Below are positions 18,354 to 30,058 of a stretch of 64,000 nt of DNA, piece by piece (the first letter of the stretch is position 1; every line of letters begins with the position of its first letter). Made by a program: the position numbers and the translations under genes. The stretch is from Streptomyces iranensis (GTDB lineage Bacteria; Actinomycetota; Actinomycetes; Streptomycetales; Streptomycetaceae): the NCBI RefSeq assembly GCF_017874715.1, contig NZ_JAGGLR010000001.1, positions 248,001 to 312,000 of the forward strand, given 5' to 3'. The notes under the pieces were generated by a model. The model saw only the letters and a program-made list of their open reading frames with translations, was not told where the DNA came from and did no database searches.

Positions 18354-19081
18354 ACGGCCACCGCCTCCAACGCCTCTTCCAAGGTGAATGCCTTGGCGTA
18401 GAGCGCCTTGCCCACGATGGCGCCCTCGACACCTTCCGGTACCAGGGTCGCAAGGGCACGCAGGTCGTCAAGCGAGGAAACGCCGCCGGAGGCGACGACG
18501 GGCCGGTCGGTCGCGGCGCAGACGTTGCGCAGCAACTCCAGGTTGGGGCCCTGGAGGGTGCCGTCCTTGGCGATGTCGGTGACGACGTAGCGGGCGCAGC
18601 CCTCGGAGTCGAGGCGGGCCAGCGTCTCGTACAGATCGCCGCCGTCGCGGGTCCAGCCGCGGCCGCGCAGCGTGGTGCCGCGCACATCGAGGCCCACGGC
18701 GATGAGGTCGCCGTGCTCGGCGATGACCTTGGCGACCCACTCGGGGGACTCCAGGGCGGCCGTGCCGAGGTTCACCCGGGCGCAGCCGGTGGCCAGGGCG
18801 GCGGCCAGCGAGGCATCGTCGCGGATCCCGCCGGACAGCTCGACCTTGAGGTCCATGGCGCGGGCCACCTCGGCGATCTGCGCGCGGTTGTCCCCGGTGC
18901 CGAAGGCGGCGTCGAGGTCCACCAGGTGCAGCCACTCGGCACCCGCCCGCTGCCAGGCCAGGGCGGCCTCCATCGGGTCGCCGTACGACGTCTCGGAGCC
19001 GGACTCGCCGTGGACGAGGCGGACGGCCTGGCCGTCGCGGACATCGACGGCGGGGAGGAGTTCGAGGCGGTGCGTGCGCAT
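18350..19081 (-). CDS. priA: Bifunctional phosphoribosyl isomerase PriA (HisA/TrpF)
   Basis: A 243-residue TIM barrel that isomerises ProFAR in histidine synthesis and, in actinobacteria, also phosphoribosylanthranilate in tryptophan synthesis. [21 protein letters not shown] gives the first catalytic Asp, [15 protein letters not shown] the second, and SGGIRDD and SGGVSSLDD the phosphate sites. No separate trpF exists in the window, which fits the dual role. It overlaps ridA by 4 bp. Bifunctionality is from family knowledge, not visible as such. Confidence 0.93.
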   Translation of the reverse strand: MRTHRLELLPAVDVRDGQAVRLVHGESGSETSYGDPMEAALAWQRAGAEWLHLVDLDAAFGTGDNRAQIAEVARAMDLKVELSGGIRDDASLAAALATGCARVNLGTAALESPEWVAKVIAEHGDLIAVGLDVRGTTLRGRGWTRDGGDLYETLARLDSEGCARYVVTDIAKDGTLQGPNLELLRNVCAATDRPVVASGGVSSLDDLRALATLVPEGVEGAIVGKALYAKAFTLEEALEAVAV

Positions 19082-19135
19082 GCGGACAACCTTCGGTGGG
19101 AGCGTGCGGGCGGTGAGAGCTGGCGCGGGGGCCGG

Positions 19136-19780
19136 TCAGAGCGTGTCGAGCCAGTTGCGGAGCAGCCGCGCCCCGGCGTCGCCCGACTTCTCGGGGTGGA
19201 ACTGGGTGGCCCACAGCGGGCCGTTCTCGACGGCGGCGACGAACGGCTCGCCATGGGTGGACCAGGTGACCTTGGGGGCGGGGACATGCGGGTTGGTGAC
19301 CTCGAGCTCCCAGGTGCGGACCGCGTAGGAGTGGACGAAGTAGTACCGCTCGCCCTCGTCCAGGCCCGCGAAGAGCTGCGAGTCCCCCGGCGCCTTGACC
19401 GTGTTCCAGCCCATGTGGGGGACGACGGGGGCGCGCAGCGGCTCGACCGCGCCGGGCCACTCGTCCAGGCCCTCGGCCTCGATGCCGTGCTCGATACCGC
19501 GCCCGAAGAGGATCTGCATGCCGACGCAGATGCCCATGACCGGGCGGCCGCCGGACAGCCGACGCCCCACGATCCAGTCGCCGCGCGCCGCGCGCAGCCC
19601 CTCCATGCAGGCGGCGAAGGCACCGACACCGGGGACGAGCAGCCCGTCGGCGGCCATGGCCTTGTCGTAGTCACGGGTGATCTCGACCTGCGCGCCGGCA
19701 TGGGCGAGGGCCCGCTCGGCGGACCGGACGTTGCCGAAGCCGTAGTCGAGGACAACGACGCTCTTGTTGCTCAATTCCAT
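19136..19780 (-). CDS. hisH: Imidazole glycerol phosphate synthase glutaminase subunit
   Basis: Class I glutamine amidotransferase (214 residues) supplying ammonia to HisF. The triad is seen: nucleophile Cys85 in GICVGMQ, and His/Glu in TQFHPEKSG near 192-197. The start overlaps the small membrane protein gene upstream by 10 bp. HisF is separated from it by priA and ridA, all on the same transcript. Confidence 0.97.
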   Translation of the reverse strand: MELSNKSVVVLDYGFGNVRSAERALAHAGAQVEITRDYDKAMAADGLLVPGVGAFAACMEGLRAARGDWIVGRRLSGGRPVMGICVGMQILFGRGIEHGIEAEGLDEWPGAVEPLRAPVVPHMGWNTVKAPGDSQLFAGLDEGERYYFVHSYAVRTWELEVTNPHVPAPKVTWSTHGEPFVAAVENGPLWATQFHPEKSGDAGARLLRNWLDTL

Positions 19781-19935
19781 ACCTCAAGCCGCAGGACGCC
19801 GGCGAGCAGCGCCATCGTGGCGCCGATCCCGAGCAGCGTGACAATGCTCTTGGACATGCCCTGCTTGACGAAGGAGATGACCCCGCCGAGCAGAAACAGC
19901 CCCACGAGGATGAATACGGTCGACAGGCCGTTCAC
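19771..19935 (-). CDS. 54-residue membrane protein between hisB and hisH
   Basis: Begins at GTG 19935, directly after the hisB stop (1 bp gap), and overlaps hisH by 10 bp. The translation starts [18 protein letters not shown] and has two hydrophobic helices (about 6-22 and 33-48) separated by a Lys/Ser loop, ending RLEVWN. The tight packing with hisB and hisH supports translation. I recall similar small proteins at this position in other Streptomyces his operons. Function unknown. Confidence 0.75.
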   Translation of the reverse strand: MNGLSTVFILVGLFLLGGVISFVKQGMSKSIVTLLGIGATMALLAGVLRLEVWN

Positions 19936-19936
19936 G

Positions 19937-22971
<3,035 letters not shown>

Positions 22972-23006
22972 TCAATTGTCTCAGACCCGCCACGAGGCCC
23001 CTCCCC

Positions 23007-23027
23007 CCGTATCAGCCAGTGATACGG
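23007..23027. promoter_or_regulatory. Inverted repeat between hisD and divergent membrane gene
   Basis: CCGTATCA-GCCAG-TGATACGG, perfect 8-bp arms with a 5-nt centre, in the 156-bp divergent gap. Size and symmetry suit a dimeric repressor such as GntR/TetR or a his-operon regulator. A TTGACC box lies just downstream on the plus strand (23038-23043). No regulator gene is adjacent, so identity is unknown. Confidence 0.5.
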
Positions 23028-23123
23028 ACCCCCTAAGTTGACCCTGACCGTTGGCGTTCAACCGGTTACTCAGCGGGAATGTGCTCCGTACGGGGACACG
23101 GAGAATCAGGAGGGGACACGGCT

Positions 23124-24719
23124 GTGACCGAGCCGCACGATGGCGACCCACCCCCGGGCCTCGATCTGACCACCGCCGAATGGGGCATGTGGCAGGCGTT
23201 CCGCAATGGCAGCACCCATGATCTGCGCACCTCCCACCCCCAGCGGAACGACCCCTCAGGACCGTACGCCTGGGGCCCGGAGCGCAGTGTCCGCGCGCGT
23301 GTCGTGGCCCTCCTGCTGCTGGACGGGCCGCCCGCGCAGCCGGGCCGGGTCTCGGCGCTCAAGCTCAACGGGGTGCACATCACCGGCACGCTCGATCTGG
23401 CCGGCGGGAACATCGAGCCCTATGTGGAGCTCAAGAACTGCCGCTTCGAGCGGGAGGTGCTGGTCCCCGAGGCGCAGTTCACCACCCTGCGCCTGGTGGG
23501 CTGCTCCCTCCCCCGGCTGGAGGCGGCCCGGCTGCGCACCGAGGGCGATCTGCATCTGCCGCGCTGTGTGGTCGAGCACGGTATCCGGCTCACCGACGCC
23601 CATATCGGCACCGATTTACTGCTCAACCAGCTCATCGTGCGCCGCGACCGCCGGGGCATGTCGATCAGCGCCGACGGGCTGACCGTCGCCCAGGACTTCC
23701 AGGCCGACATGATCGAGTCGTACGGCGAGCTGAGCCTGCGCGGGGCGCAGATCGGCGTGTCGCTCAGCCTGCGCGGCAGCAGGCTGCGCAACCCTTACGG
23801 CCGCCGCGCGCTGAACGCGCCGCAGCTGACCGTGGAGCGCAGCCTGTACCTCACCGCGGGCGGGGTGAGCACGTACTCCAGCGGCTCCACCCCGCCGTAC
23901 GGCACCGCCTCCACCCCCACCCGCGGCACCCGGATCCAGCGCTTCGAGTGCGAGGGCGGGATCCGGCTGGACGACGGGCGGATCGGCGACGCGATCGACC
24001 TCGACCAGGCCCGCTTCATCATGGAGAACGACCAGGAGCTGTCGCTGCGCCGGGTCCAGACGCCCGAGCTGCGCTTCCTCGGGGAGCGGCCGCAGCGCGG
24101 ACGGGTGATCCTCTCCGGCGCCCGGGTGGTCAACCTTGTCGACAAGTCGGTGAGCTGGCCGGGCCCCGGCGGGCTGACCATGGCCGGGTTCAGCTATGAG
24201 TGCCTGATCCCGCGCGGCCACTTCCCGCTGGCCCGGCGGCTGGAGTGGGTGGCCGCCGCCACGCCCGAGTACGCGCCCGAGCCGTACGAGATGCTCGCCA
24301 ACACGATGCGGGCCAGCGGCGAGGACGCCGACGCGCGCGAGGTGCAGCTCGCCAAGCAGCGGCGCCGCCGGGAGACGCTGCCGGTCGCCGGGAAGGTGTG
24401 GGGCTACCTCCAGGACTGGACGGTGGCCTACGGCTACCGTCCGGGCCGGGCGGCGGTGTGGATGGCGGTGCTGTGGGCGGTCGGCTCGGTGTTCTTCGCC
24501 CACAACCGGCCGGAGGCGCTGAAGCCCGACGAATCACCGAACTGGAACGCCTCGCTGTACTCGCTCGATCTGCTGATCCCGGTCATCGACCTGGGCATGG
24601 ACGGCTACTGGAAACCCCAGGGCGCCGTCCAATGGGCCTCCATCGTCATGATCCTTCTGGGCTGGGTGCTGGCCACCGCGGTCGCCGCCGGCGCGTCCCG
24701 GCTACTGCGCCGCCAGTGA
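23124..24719 (+). CDS. Predicted beta-helix membrane protein with C-terminal TM helices
   Basis: A 531-residue protein. Residues from about 90 to 370 contain recurring L-x-G/L-R-G-A-x-I-type strings (for example ALKLNGVHITGTLDLAGG, SLRGAQIGVSLSLRGS, GIRLDDGRIGDAIDLDQA), suggesting a pentapeptide-like right-handed beta-helix. The C-terminus has about two to three hydrophobic segments (AAVWMAVLWAVGSVFFA, SLDLLIPVIDLG, WASIVMILLGWVLATAVAAGA). GTG at 23124 follows AGGAGGGG 8 bp upstream; a longer reading to 23079 is disfavoured. Divergent from hisD. Homologues may be annotated loosely as oxidoreductase, but I see no such domain. Confidence 0.75.
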   Translation: MTEPHDGDPPPGLDLTTAEWGMWQAFRNGSTHDLRTSHPQRNDPSGPYAWGPERSVRARVVALLLLDGPPAQPGRVSALKLNGVHITGTLDLAGGNIEPYVELKNCRFEREVLVPEAQFTTLRLVGCSLPRLEAARLRTEGDLHLPRCVVEHGIRLTDAHIGTDLLLNQLIVRRDRRGMSISADGLTVAQDFQADMIESYGELSLRGAQIGVSLSLRGSRLRNPYGRRALNAPQLTVERSLYLTAGGVSTYSSGSTPPYGTASTPTRGTRIQRFECEGGIRLDDGRIGDAIDLDQARFIMENDQELSLRRVQTPELRFLGERPQRGRVILSGARVVNLVDKSVSWPGPGGLTMAGFSYECLIPRGHFPLARRLEWVAAATPEYAPEPYEMLANTMRASGEDADAREVQLAKQRRRRETLPVAGKVWGYLQDWTVAYGYRPGRAAVWMAVLWAVGSVFFAHNRPEALKPDESPNWNASLYSLDLLIPVIDLGMDGYWKPQGAVQWASIVMILLGWVLATAVAAGASRLLRRQ

Positions 24720-24774
24720 CCGCTGCTCCGGCGCCAGTGAAAGGGAACGCGCGGGGCCATTAGGCTTACGCCCC

Positions 24775-25515
24775 GTGACCTCCGCGCGCCTTCCGCTCTT
24801 CCCGCTGAACACGGTGCTGTTCCCGGGGCTCGTCATGCCCCTGAACGTCTTCGAGCAGCGGTACCGCTCCCTGATGCGCGATCTGTCGGCGCTCCCCGAG
24901 GACGCGCCGCGCCGGTTCGGAGTGATCGCGATCAGGGACGGCCATGAGGTCGCTCCGAGCGCGATCGGCCTCCCGGACTCCCTCACGCTGCCGGACCCCG
25001 GTCCCGCGGCCGGGTTCGGCCCGGACCCCGCCAAGTCCTTCTACTCCGTGGGGTGCGTGGCGGACGCGGCCACCATCCGGGAGCAGGAGGACGGCACCTT
25101 CGAGGTGCTGGCCACCGGTACCACCCGCTTCGAGCTGGTCTCCGTGGACTCCTCGGGCCCGTATCTGACGGCCGAGGTCAAGGAGCTGGACGAGGAGCAG
25201 GGCGAGGGCGCCGGGGCGCTGGCCTCGGGGGTCGTACGGGCCTTCCGGATGTACCAGAAGCGGCTCGCCGGCGCCCGGGAGCGCACCCTGGCGGCCGAGC
25301 AGGAGCTGCCGGGCGAGCCGTCCGTCCTCTCCTACCTGGTGGCCGCCGCGGCCGTGCTCGACACGCCCGCGAAGCAGCGGCTGCTGCAGGCGCCGGACAC
25401 CGCGAGCCGGCTGGCCGACGAGCTCAAACTCCTTCGCGCCGAGAGCGCGGTCATCGGTAAGCTCCCGTCGCTCCCTGCCGTCGATCTGACCCGCGGTCCC
25501 ACCAGCCCCAACTGA
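24775..25515 (+). CDS. LON substrate-binding (N-terminal) domain protein
   Basis: A 246-residue stand-alone LON N-terminal (PUA-like) domain protein. RLPLFPLNTVLFPGLVMPLNVFEQRYR at the start is the hallmark of the LON substrate-binding domain. The ATPase and protease domains of Lon are absent. The C-terminal half is helical. It may bind unfolded proteins, but no activity is established. It is followed after 11 bp by ybaK, probably co-transcribed. Confidence 0.88.
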   Translation: MTSARLPLFPLNTVLFPGLVMPLNVFEQRYRSLMRDLSALPEDAPRRFGVIAIRDGHEVAPSAIGLPDSLTLPDPGPAAGFGPDPAKSFYSVGCVADAATIREQEDGTFEVLATGTTRFELVSVDSSGPYLTAEVKELDEEQGEGAGALASGVVRAFRMYQKRLAGARERTLAAEQELPGEPSVLSYLVAAAAVLDTPAKQRLLQAPDTASRLADELKLLRAESAVIGKLPSLPAVDLTRGPTSPN

Positions 25516-25526
25516 CGCGGACGAAC

Positions 25527-26030
25527 ATGCCGAAGCCGAAGAAGACCAAGAAGAGCTCGGCGGGCACCCCCGCCACCACCGCCCTCACCGCCGCGGGCAC
25601 CGACTTCACCGTGCACTCCTACGAGCACGACCCGGCGGCCCCGTCCTACGGCGAGGAGGCCGCCCAGGCGCTCGGCGTCGAACCGGAGCGGGTCTTCAAG
25701 ACCCTCGTCGCGAGCGTCGATGACCGCCTTACGGTCGCCATCGTGCCCGTCTCGGCCACGCTCGACCTCAAGGCGCTCGCCGCGGCGGTCGGCGGCAAAC
25801 GCGCCACGATGGCGGACCCGGCGGTGGCCGAGCGCACCACGGGCTATGTGCGAGGCGGAATCTCCCCACTCGGCCAGCGCAAGCGCCTCCCGACGGCCCT
25901 CGACGTGTCGGCCGACGGCCACGAGACGATCTGCGTCTCGGCGGGCCGCCGCGGGCTGGAGGTCGAGCTGTCCCCCAAGGACCTGGCATCGCTGACGGAC
26001 GCGGTGGTGGCACCGATCGCCCGCCCATAG
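25527..26030 (+). CDS. ybaK: YbaK/EbsC family Cys-tRNA(Pro) deacylase
   Basis: A 167-residue trans-editing deacylase that clears Cys mischarged on tRNA-Pro. RVFKTLVASVDD gives the catalytic-type lysine, and GYVRGGISPLGQRKRLPTALD is the strongly conserved YbaK block. It lies 11 bp after the LON-domain gene. Downstream is a 288-bp stretch of degenerate repeats, then repeat element D. Confidence 0.92.
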   Translation: MPKPKKTKKSSAGTPATTALTAAGTDFTVHSYEHDPAAPSYGEEAAQALGVEPERVFKTLVASVDDRLTVAIVPVSATLDLKALAAAVGGKRATMADPAVAERTTGYVRGGISPLGQRKRLPTALDVSADGHETICVSAGRRGLEVELSPKDLASLTDAVVAPIARP

Positions 26031-26039
26031 CCGCCGTGG

Positions 26040-26300
26040 CGGCCCTGCCCGCCACGGCGCTAGCCCGGCGGGCCAACCCAGCGCCCCGCCCATGACCGGC
26101 GGGGCGGCCCAGCCCCCGCCCACGGCCCACGGGGCAGCCAGCCCCCGCCCACGGCCCACGGGGGCGGCCCAGCGCCCCGACTCATGGGTCGCGGATTCAT
26201 GGCTCGCGGGCGGCCCGGCGCCCCGACTCATGGCCCGCGGGGCGGCCCAGCGCCCGCTCACGGCTCCGTGGCCGGGCTGGGCGGCGAGCGGCTGAAGCGG
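26040..26300. repeat. Degenerate tandem repeats after ybaK
   Basis: No gene seen. The stretch consists of imperfect repeats of GGCGGCCCAGCGCCC-like and GACTCATGG-like blocks, with period varying from about 30 to 50 bp. These are the longest of the short 3'-end tandem repeats in the window. They lie between the ybaK stop and the left terminus of element D. Confidence 0.7.
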
Positions 26301-26318
26301 GCGCGGGCGCGGGCCTGC

Positions 26319-27098
26319 GGGGTGTCCGGCGGACCACGCGGGGGAGCCGCACGTCGATGCTTTCCCCTCCCCGCCCCTTCCCGATACCAGGAGCTCCGCC
26401 CCTGGACCCCGGGATCTGGAGCGAAGCCCCTGACCAAGTCTGGAGGCGAAGCCCATGACCGGGATCCGGGGCGAAGCCCTGACCCGGGGGCTGGAGCGAA
26501 GCCCTGACCCGGGATCCGGGATGAAGGCCCTGGCCGGGGATCCGGGGCAAAGCCCGGCCCGGGGGCTGGGGCAGAGCCCTGGTATCGGGGTCTGGGGCAG
26601 AACCCTGGCCCGGCATCCGCGGCGAAGCCCTGGCCCAGGGACCCAAGGCAGAACCCCGGCCCAGGGACCAAGGACGAAGCCCCTGGCCGGGGATCCGGGG
26701 CAAAGCACGGCCCGAGGGCTGAGGCAGAGCCCTGGCTCAGCGGATCCGGGGCAGAGCCCTGGCCCGGGATCCGCGGCGAAGCCCTGGCCCAGGGACCCAA
26801 GGCAGAACCCCGGCCCAGGGACCAAGGACGAAGCCCCTGGCCGGGGATCCGGGGCAAAGCACGGCCCGAGGGCTGAGGCAGAGCCCTGGCTCAGCGGATC
26901 CGGGGCAGAGCCCTGGCCCGGGATCCGCGGCGAAGCCCTGGCCCGGGAAGCCGAGGCAGAGCCCTGGCCCGGGAATTCGAGGCGAAGCCCTGGCCGGGGC
27001 GAAGGCCTGGTATCGGGGGCTGGGGCGGAGCCTCAGTTTTGGGAAGGGGCGGGGAGGGGAACAGCCCGCCGCAGGCGGCACGATCCGCCGGACACCCC
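26319..27098. repeat. Repeat element D with exact 154-bp tandem duplication
   Basis: A 780-bp element between convergent ybaK and the DUF2567 gene. Termini GGGGTGTCCGGCGG (26319-26332) and its perfect complement (27085-27098) are inverted; C-rich tracts lie at 26361-26383 and, inverted, 27041-27062. The interior is an array of about 25-26-bp GCGAAGCCC-type units. Positions 26621-26774 and 26775-26928 are identical 154-bp copies by direct reading. The right end is 13 bp from the DUF2567 stop. No gene seen; open frames here come from the repeats. Confidence 0.9.
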
Positions 27099-27111
27099 CG
27101 GGCGGCCTGGC

Positions 27112-27870
27112 CTAGCGCGCTTCCGGGCTTGGCGCGGGCGCCAACGCGGGCTCCGGGTCCCGGGGGCCGAACAGCCCGGTCAGCGCCAGGTGGATCACCA
27201 TCGCCGCCATAGACCACGCCAGCAGCGCCCCCTTGGCGCCCAGCTTGAGCGGCCCGTCGAAGGTGACACCCTTACCCGCCGCCTTGGCATGCGCCACAAC
27301 GTCCGAGGTGGGCCCCAGCCATACGCCCAGCCGCCAGGCGATCACCGAGGCGAGCACCCCGCCGATCGCCAGACCGACGACCAGCGCGATACCGCCGTGG
27401 CGGAAGAGCAGAAAGACGATGATGGCCGAGACGGCACCGAAGGCGAGTCCGAGCAGCGTGAACATCCCGTCCGCGCCGACCGCGTCCTCCCCTTCCGAGT
27501 TCTTCAGATAGACGGCGGAACCGTCCGAGACCAGGGGAACCTTCGGCGCCAACCACAGCCACAGCAGCCCGAGAAGCACCCCGGAGACCGCCACCGCGAT
27601 GGCGACCAGCGACGCCTGCACCAGTTCGGCACGCAACTCGGGCCCAGGCTCGGAGTGCTCGGAATGCTCGGAGTGCTCGGAGAACTCAGCGTGCTCATCG
27701 GAGTGCTCAGCGTGCTCCGGATGCCCCGAAGCCTGCCCCGGGTGCGCGGGATACCCGGTGGGGTACGGCACAGCGGCGTCCCCGGCAGGCTGCTCGGGGG
27801 ACGGCGGCCGGCCCTCGGCGGGCTCGTCGTGCGGCGAGTGCTGATCATGTGGCGTCAACGGTGCGGTCAC
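27112..27870 (-). CDS. DUF2567 membrane protein
   Basis: A 252-residue protein starting at GTG 27870. The N-terminal 70 residues are polar and include a run of HSEHSEHSE triplets after Pro/Gly-rich sequence. Four membrane segments follow (about 85-107, 133-152, 158-178, 212-230), the layout of actinobacterial DUF2567. Longer readings upstream overlap the neighbouring permease gene and are rejected. Function unknown. Confidence 0.75.
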   Translation of the reverse strand: MTAPLTPHDQHSPHDEPAEGRPPSPEQPAGDAAVPYPTGYPAHPGQASGHPEHAEHSDEHAEFSEHSEHSEHSEPGPELRAELVQASLVAIAVAVSGVLLGLLWLWLAPKVPLVSDGSAVYLKNSEGEDAVGADGMFTLLGLAFGAVSAIIVFLLFRHGGIALVVGLAIGGVLASVIAWRLGVWLGPTSDVVAHAKAAGKGVTFDGPLKLGAKGALLAWSMAAMVIHLALTGLFGPRDPEPALAPAPSPEAR

Positions 27871-27929
27871 CCCGTCATCGTGCCAGGCGGATGGCGTACT
27901 TCGGTCGGCGGGACGTTCGCTGCGGCGCG

Positions 27930-28838
27930 TCACCGCACCGCCGCCCGCCGATAGGCCCAGGTCGCGGCGGCGAGGGACACCACGGCCACCCCGGCGCACA
28001 CCCCGAGGTCGGCGCAGACCACCCACCAGTCGGGCTGCCCGTCGAAGGACCGGGCCAGGGCCTCCACACCGTACGTCGACGGCAGCAGATCGCGCGCGTA
28101 CGACACCACCTGCGGCATCCGGGCCGCGGGCAGCACGCCGAGCAGCAGCGCGGCGGACATCCCCAACTGCCCGCACAGCGTGGCGAGTTCCTGGCGCGGG
28201 GCGAGCAGCCCCAACGCGGCGCCGAGTCCGGCGAGGGCGGCGCCGGACAGGGGGATCACGGCGAGGAGGATCCACAGGTTGGTCATGGGCAGCTGGAAGA
28301 GCACACTGCCCATCACCGCGGTGACGGCGGTCCCGGGCACGGTGAAGGAGGCGTACGCGGCGGCCGCCCCGAGCACCACGGCCGAGGGTGGCACCGGCAG
28401 GGTCGCGTAGTGGTCAAGACCGCCGCTGGCCCGCAGCTGGCCGAAGTACTGCGCGAGCAGGTTGAGCGCCACGAAGGCGACGACCAGCACGCTCGAGCCG
28501 GCCACCACCGACCGCGCCTCGCTTCCGCCGTCCACCACCCCGCGCATCAGGATCATGATCCCGATGGACTGGAAGGTGGCCACGAAGAGCAGCGGGATCC
28601 GGGCCACCCGGGCCCGTGAGAGCTGGGCGCGGTAGACCGCGACGAGCGCGGGGAAGAGCCGCGCCCGTGCCGCCAGCGGCGCGGGCATGTCACCGGCCTC
28701 ACCGGCGTCACCGGACACCCCCGAGGTGCCGGAGACACCGGACGCACCGGGCAGCCCAGCAGACGCACCGGACACACCAGGCACACCAGTGGTCCCGGAC
28801 ACACCGGATACACCGGACACGGCGGGCATGACACTCAC
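27930..28838 (-). CDS. ABC transporter permease with Gly-X-Y-rich N-terminus
   Basis: A 302-residue ABC-2-type permease with six hydrophobic segments from about residue 75 onward, including ARSVVAGSSVLVVAFVAL and ILLAVIPLSGAALAGLGAALG. The first 50 residues are a collagen-like chain (GVSGVSGTTGVPGVSGAS and similar) encoded by GGT-GTCCGG-like triplets. Start is GTG 28838, with ATG 28829 as alternative; if translation began at MPAPLAARAR (28688) the repeat would be non-coding. Partner of the ATPase gene just upstream. Cargo unknown; drug or lipid export is typical of this type. Confidence 0.85.
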   Translation of the reverse strand: MSVMPAVSGVSGVSGTTGVPGVSGASAGLPGASGVSGTSGVSGDAGEAGDMPAPLAARARLFPALVAVYRAQLSRARVARIPLLFVATFQSIGIMILMRGVVDGGSEARSVVAGSSVLVVAFVALNLLAQYFGQLRASGGLDHYATLPVPPSAVVLGAAAAYASFTVPGTAVTAVMGSVLFQLPMTNLWILLAVIPLSGAALAGLGAALGLLAPRQELATLCGQLGMSAALLLGVLPAARMPQVVSYARDLLPSTYGVEALARSFDGQPDWWVVCADLGVCAGVAVVSLAAATWAYRRAAVR

Positions 28839-28887
28839 GTTGTGCTGCTCCTCTTCGCCTCTTACGGCTCGAATACGGTCACGGTCA

Positions 28888-28921
28888 CCGACGCGTTCAC
28901 CGGCGCGTTCACCGGCTCGCC
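28888..28921. repeat. 12-bp tandem repeat after ABC ATPase stop
   Basis: GCGTTCACCGGC-type 12-bp units, two full and one partial copy, immediately downstream of the ATPase stop at 28929 (minus strand). Another example of the stop-codon-proximal duplications in the window. Confidence 0.65.
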
Positions 28922-28928
28922 CCGGCGG

Positions 28929-29969
28929 TCACACCTTCACCAGCCCCTCCGCGCCCTCCGCACGGCCCCCCAGGGCGATGTACACATCCTCCAGGCTCGG
29001 TGTGGCAAGGGTGAAATCGTCCAGCGCGGCGAAGGCGGGGCCGCCGGTCACGGTGGCGATGGCGGCGCGCGCGTCGTCCGGCGGCAGCCGGAGCGTCCAG
29101 CGCCGCCCGGAGGCGCCGCCGGCGGCGCGGGCCGCCTCGGCGGATTTCCACAGGGCGGCGACCTCGGGCACCTCCAGCGGCGGCTCGGTGCGCCACACCA
29201 GCTCGAGCCGCACCTCGTCGGCCACCAGCGCCTTGAGCCCGGCGGGCGTGTCGCAGGCGATGACCCGGCCGCGGTCGAGCACGGCGACCCGGTCCAGCAC
29301 CGTCTCCGCCTCGATCACATTGTGGGTGACCAGTACCACCGTCACCCCCCGCTCGGCCCGCCGCCGGTCCACGGCCGCCCATACGGCGCGCCGGGCGACG
29401 GGGTCCATCCCGCTGGTGGGCTCGTCCAGCACCAGCAGCGGCCGCTCCCCCACCAGCGCGGCGGCGACGCAGGCCAGCCGCCGCTGCCCCCCGGAGAGCT
29501 TCTTCAGCGGACGCCCGGCGACCTCCCCGAGCCCCAGTTCCTCGATCACCGCGTCGCGCTCGTCGCGAGCCGCGCGGGTCTCCAGGCCGCGCAGCCGCGC
29601 GGTGGTCTCGGCGGCGAGGCCGACGGTCAGCTCGTCCAGCGCGGTCGAGTCCTGGCCGAGATAGCTCAGCAGCCGGGCGGCGCGCTCGGGATGACGTACG
29701 AGATCGTGACCGAGCACCCGCACCTGGCCTTCGTCGGGCCGCAGCAGCCCGGTGAGCTGCCGTACGAGGGTGGACTTACCGGCGCCGTTGGGCCCGAGCA
29801 ACCCGAAGACCTCGCCGCGCACCACATCGAGGTCGATGCCGTCGCTGGCCCGGACGGCGGGCGTGGCGGGCGCCCCGCGTCGGCCGCGCGCCGCGGGATA
29901 GGTCTTGACCAGGCCGCGCACGGTGCACACCACATCGCCACTCGTCGCCTGTTTCGCGCCCGTCCTCAC
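28929..29969 (-). CDS. ABC transporter ATP-binding protein
   Basis: A 346-residue ATPase of the drug/lipid exporter type (CcmA/DrrA-like). Walker A GLLGPNGAGKSTLV is near 57-70, the Q-loop follows, the signature LSGGQRRLACVAAAL is near 157, Walker B LLVLDEPTSGMDP is near 181, and the H-loop is in LVTHN. The extra 100 residues after the nucleotide domain are common in this subfamily. Paired with the permease 90 bp downstream. Confidence 0.94.
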   Translation of the reverse strand: MRTGAKQATSGDVVCTVRGLVKTYPAARGRRGAPATPAVRASDGIDLDVVRGEVFGLLGPNGAGKSTLVRQLTGLLRPDEGQVRVLGHDLVRHPERAARLLSYLGQDSTALDELTVGLAAETTARLRGLETRAARDERDAVIEELGLGEVAGRPLKKLSGGQRRLACVAAALVGERPLLVLDEPTSGMDPVARRAVWAAVDRRRAERGVTVVLVTHNVIEAETVLDRVAVLDRGRVIACDTPAGLKALVADEVRLELVWRTEPPLEVPEVAALWKSAEAARAAGGASGRRWTLRLPPDDARAAIATVTGGPAFAALDDFTLATPSLEDVYIALGGRAEGAEGLVKV

Positions 29970-30058
29970 GAGCTATGAGGGTACGCGCCCAAACACCCGC
30001 TCCCGCCCTCGGGGCCCTCGGGGCGCGGTTCGCCGGGCGGGGCCGGACTGCGGCCTAC

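Noticed and set aside
25332..26857. Minus-strand Pro/Gly-rich frames across element D
   Set aside because: Same cause: repeat-derived openness, overlapping the LON-domain and ybaK genes on the other strand.
26319..27098. Transposon or MITE identity for element D
   Set aside because: Inverted 14-bp ends suggest it, but there is no transposase, no target duplication that I can see, and all copies are tied to gene 3' ends.
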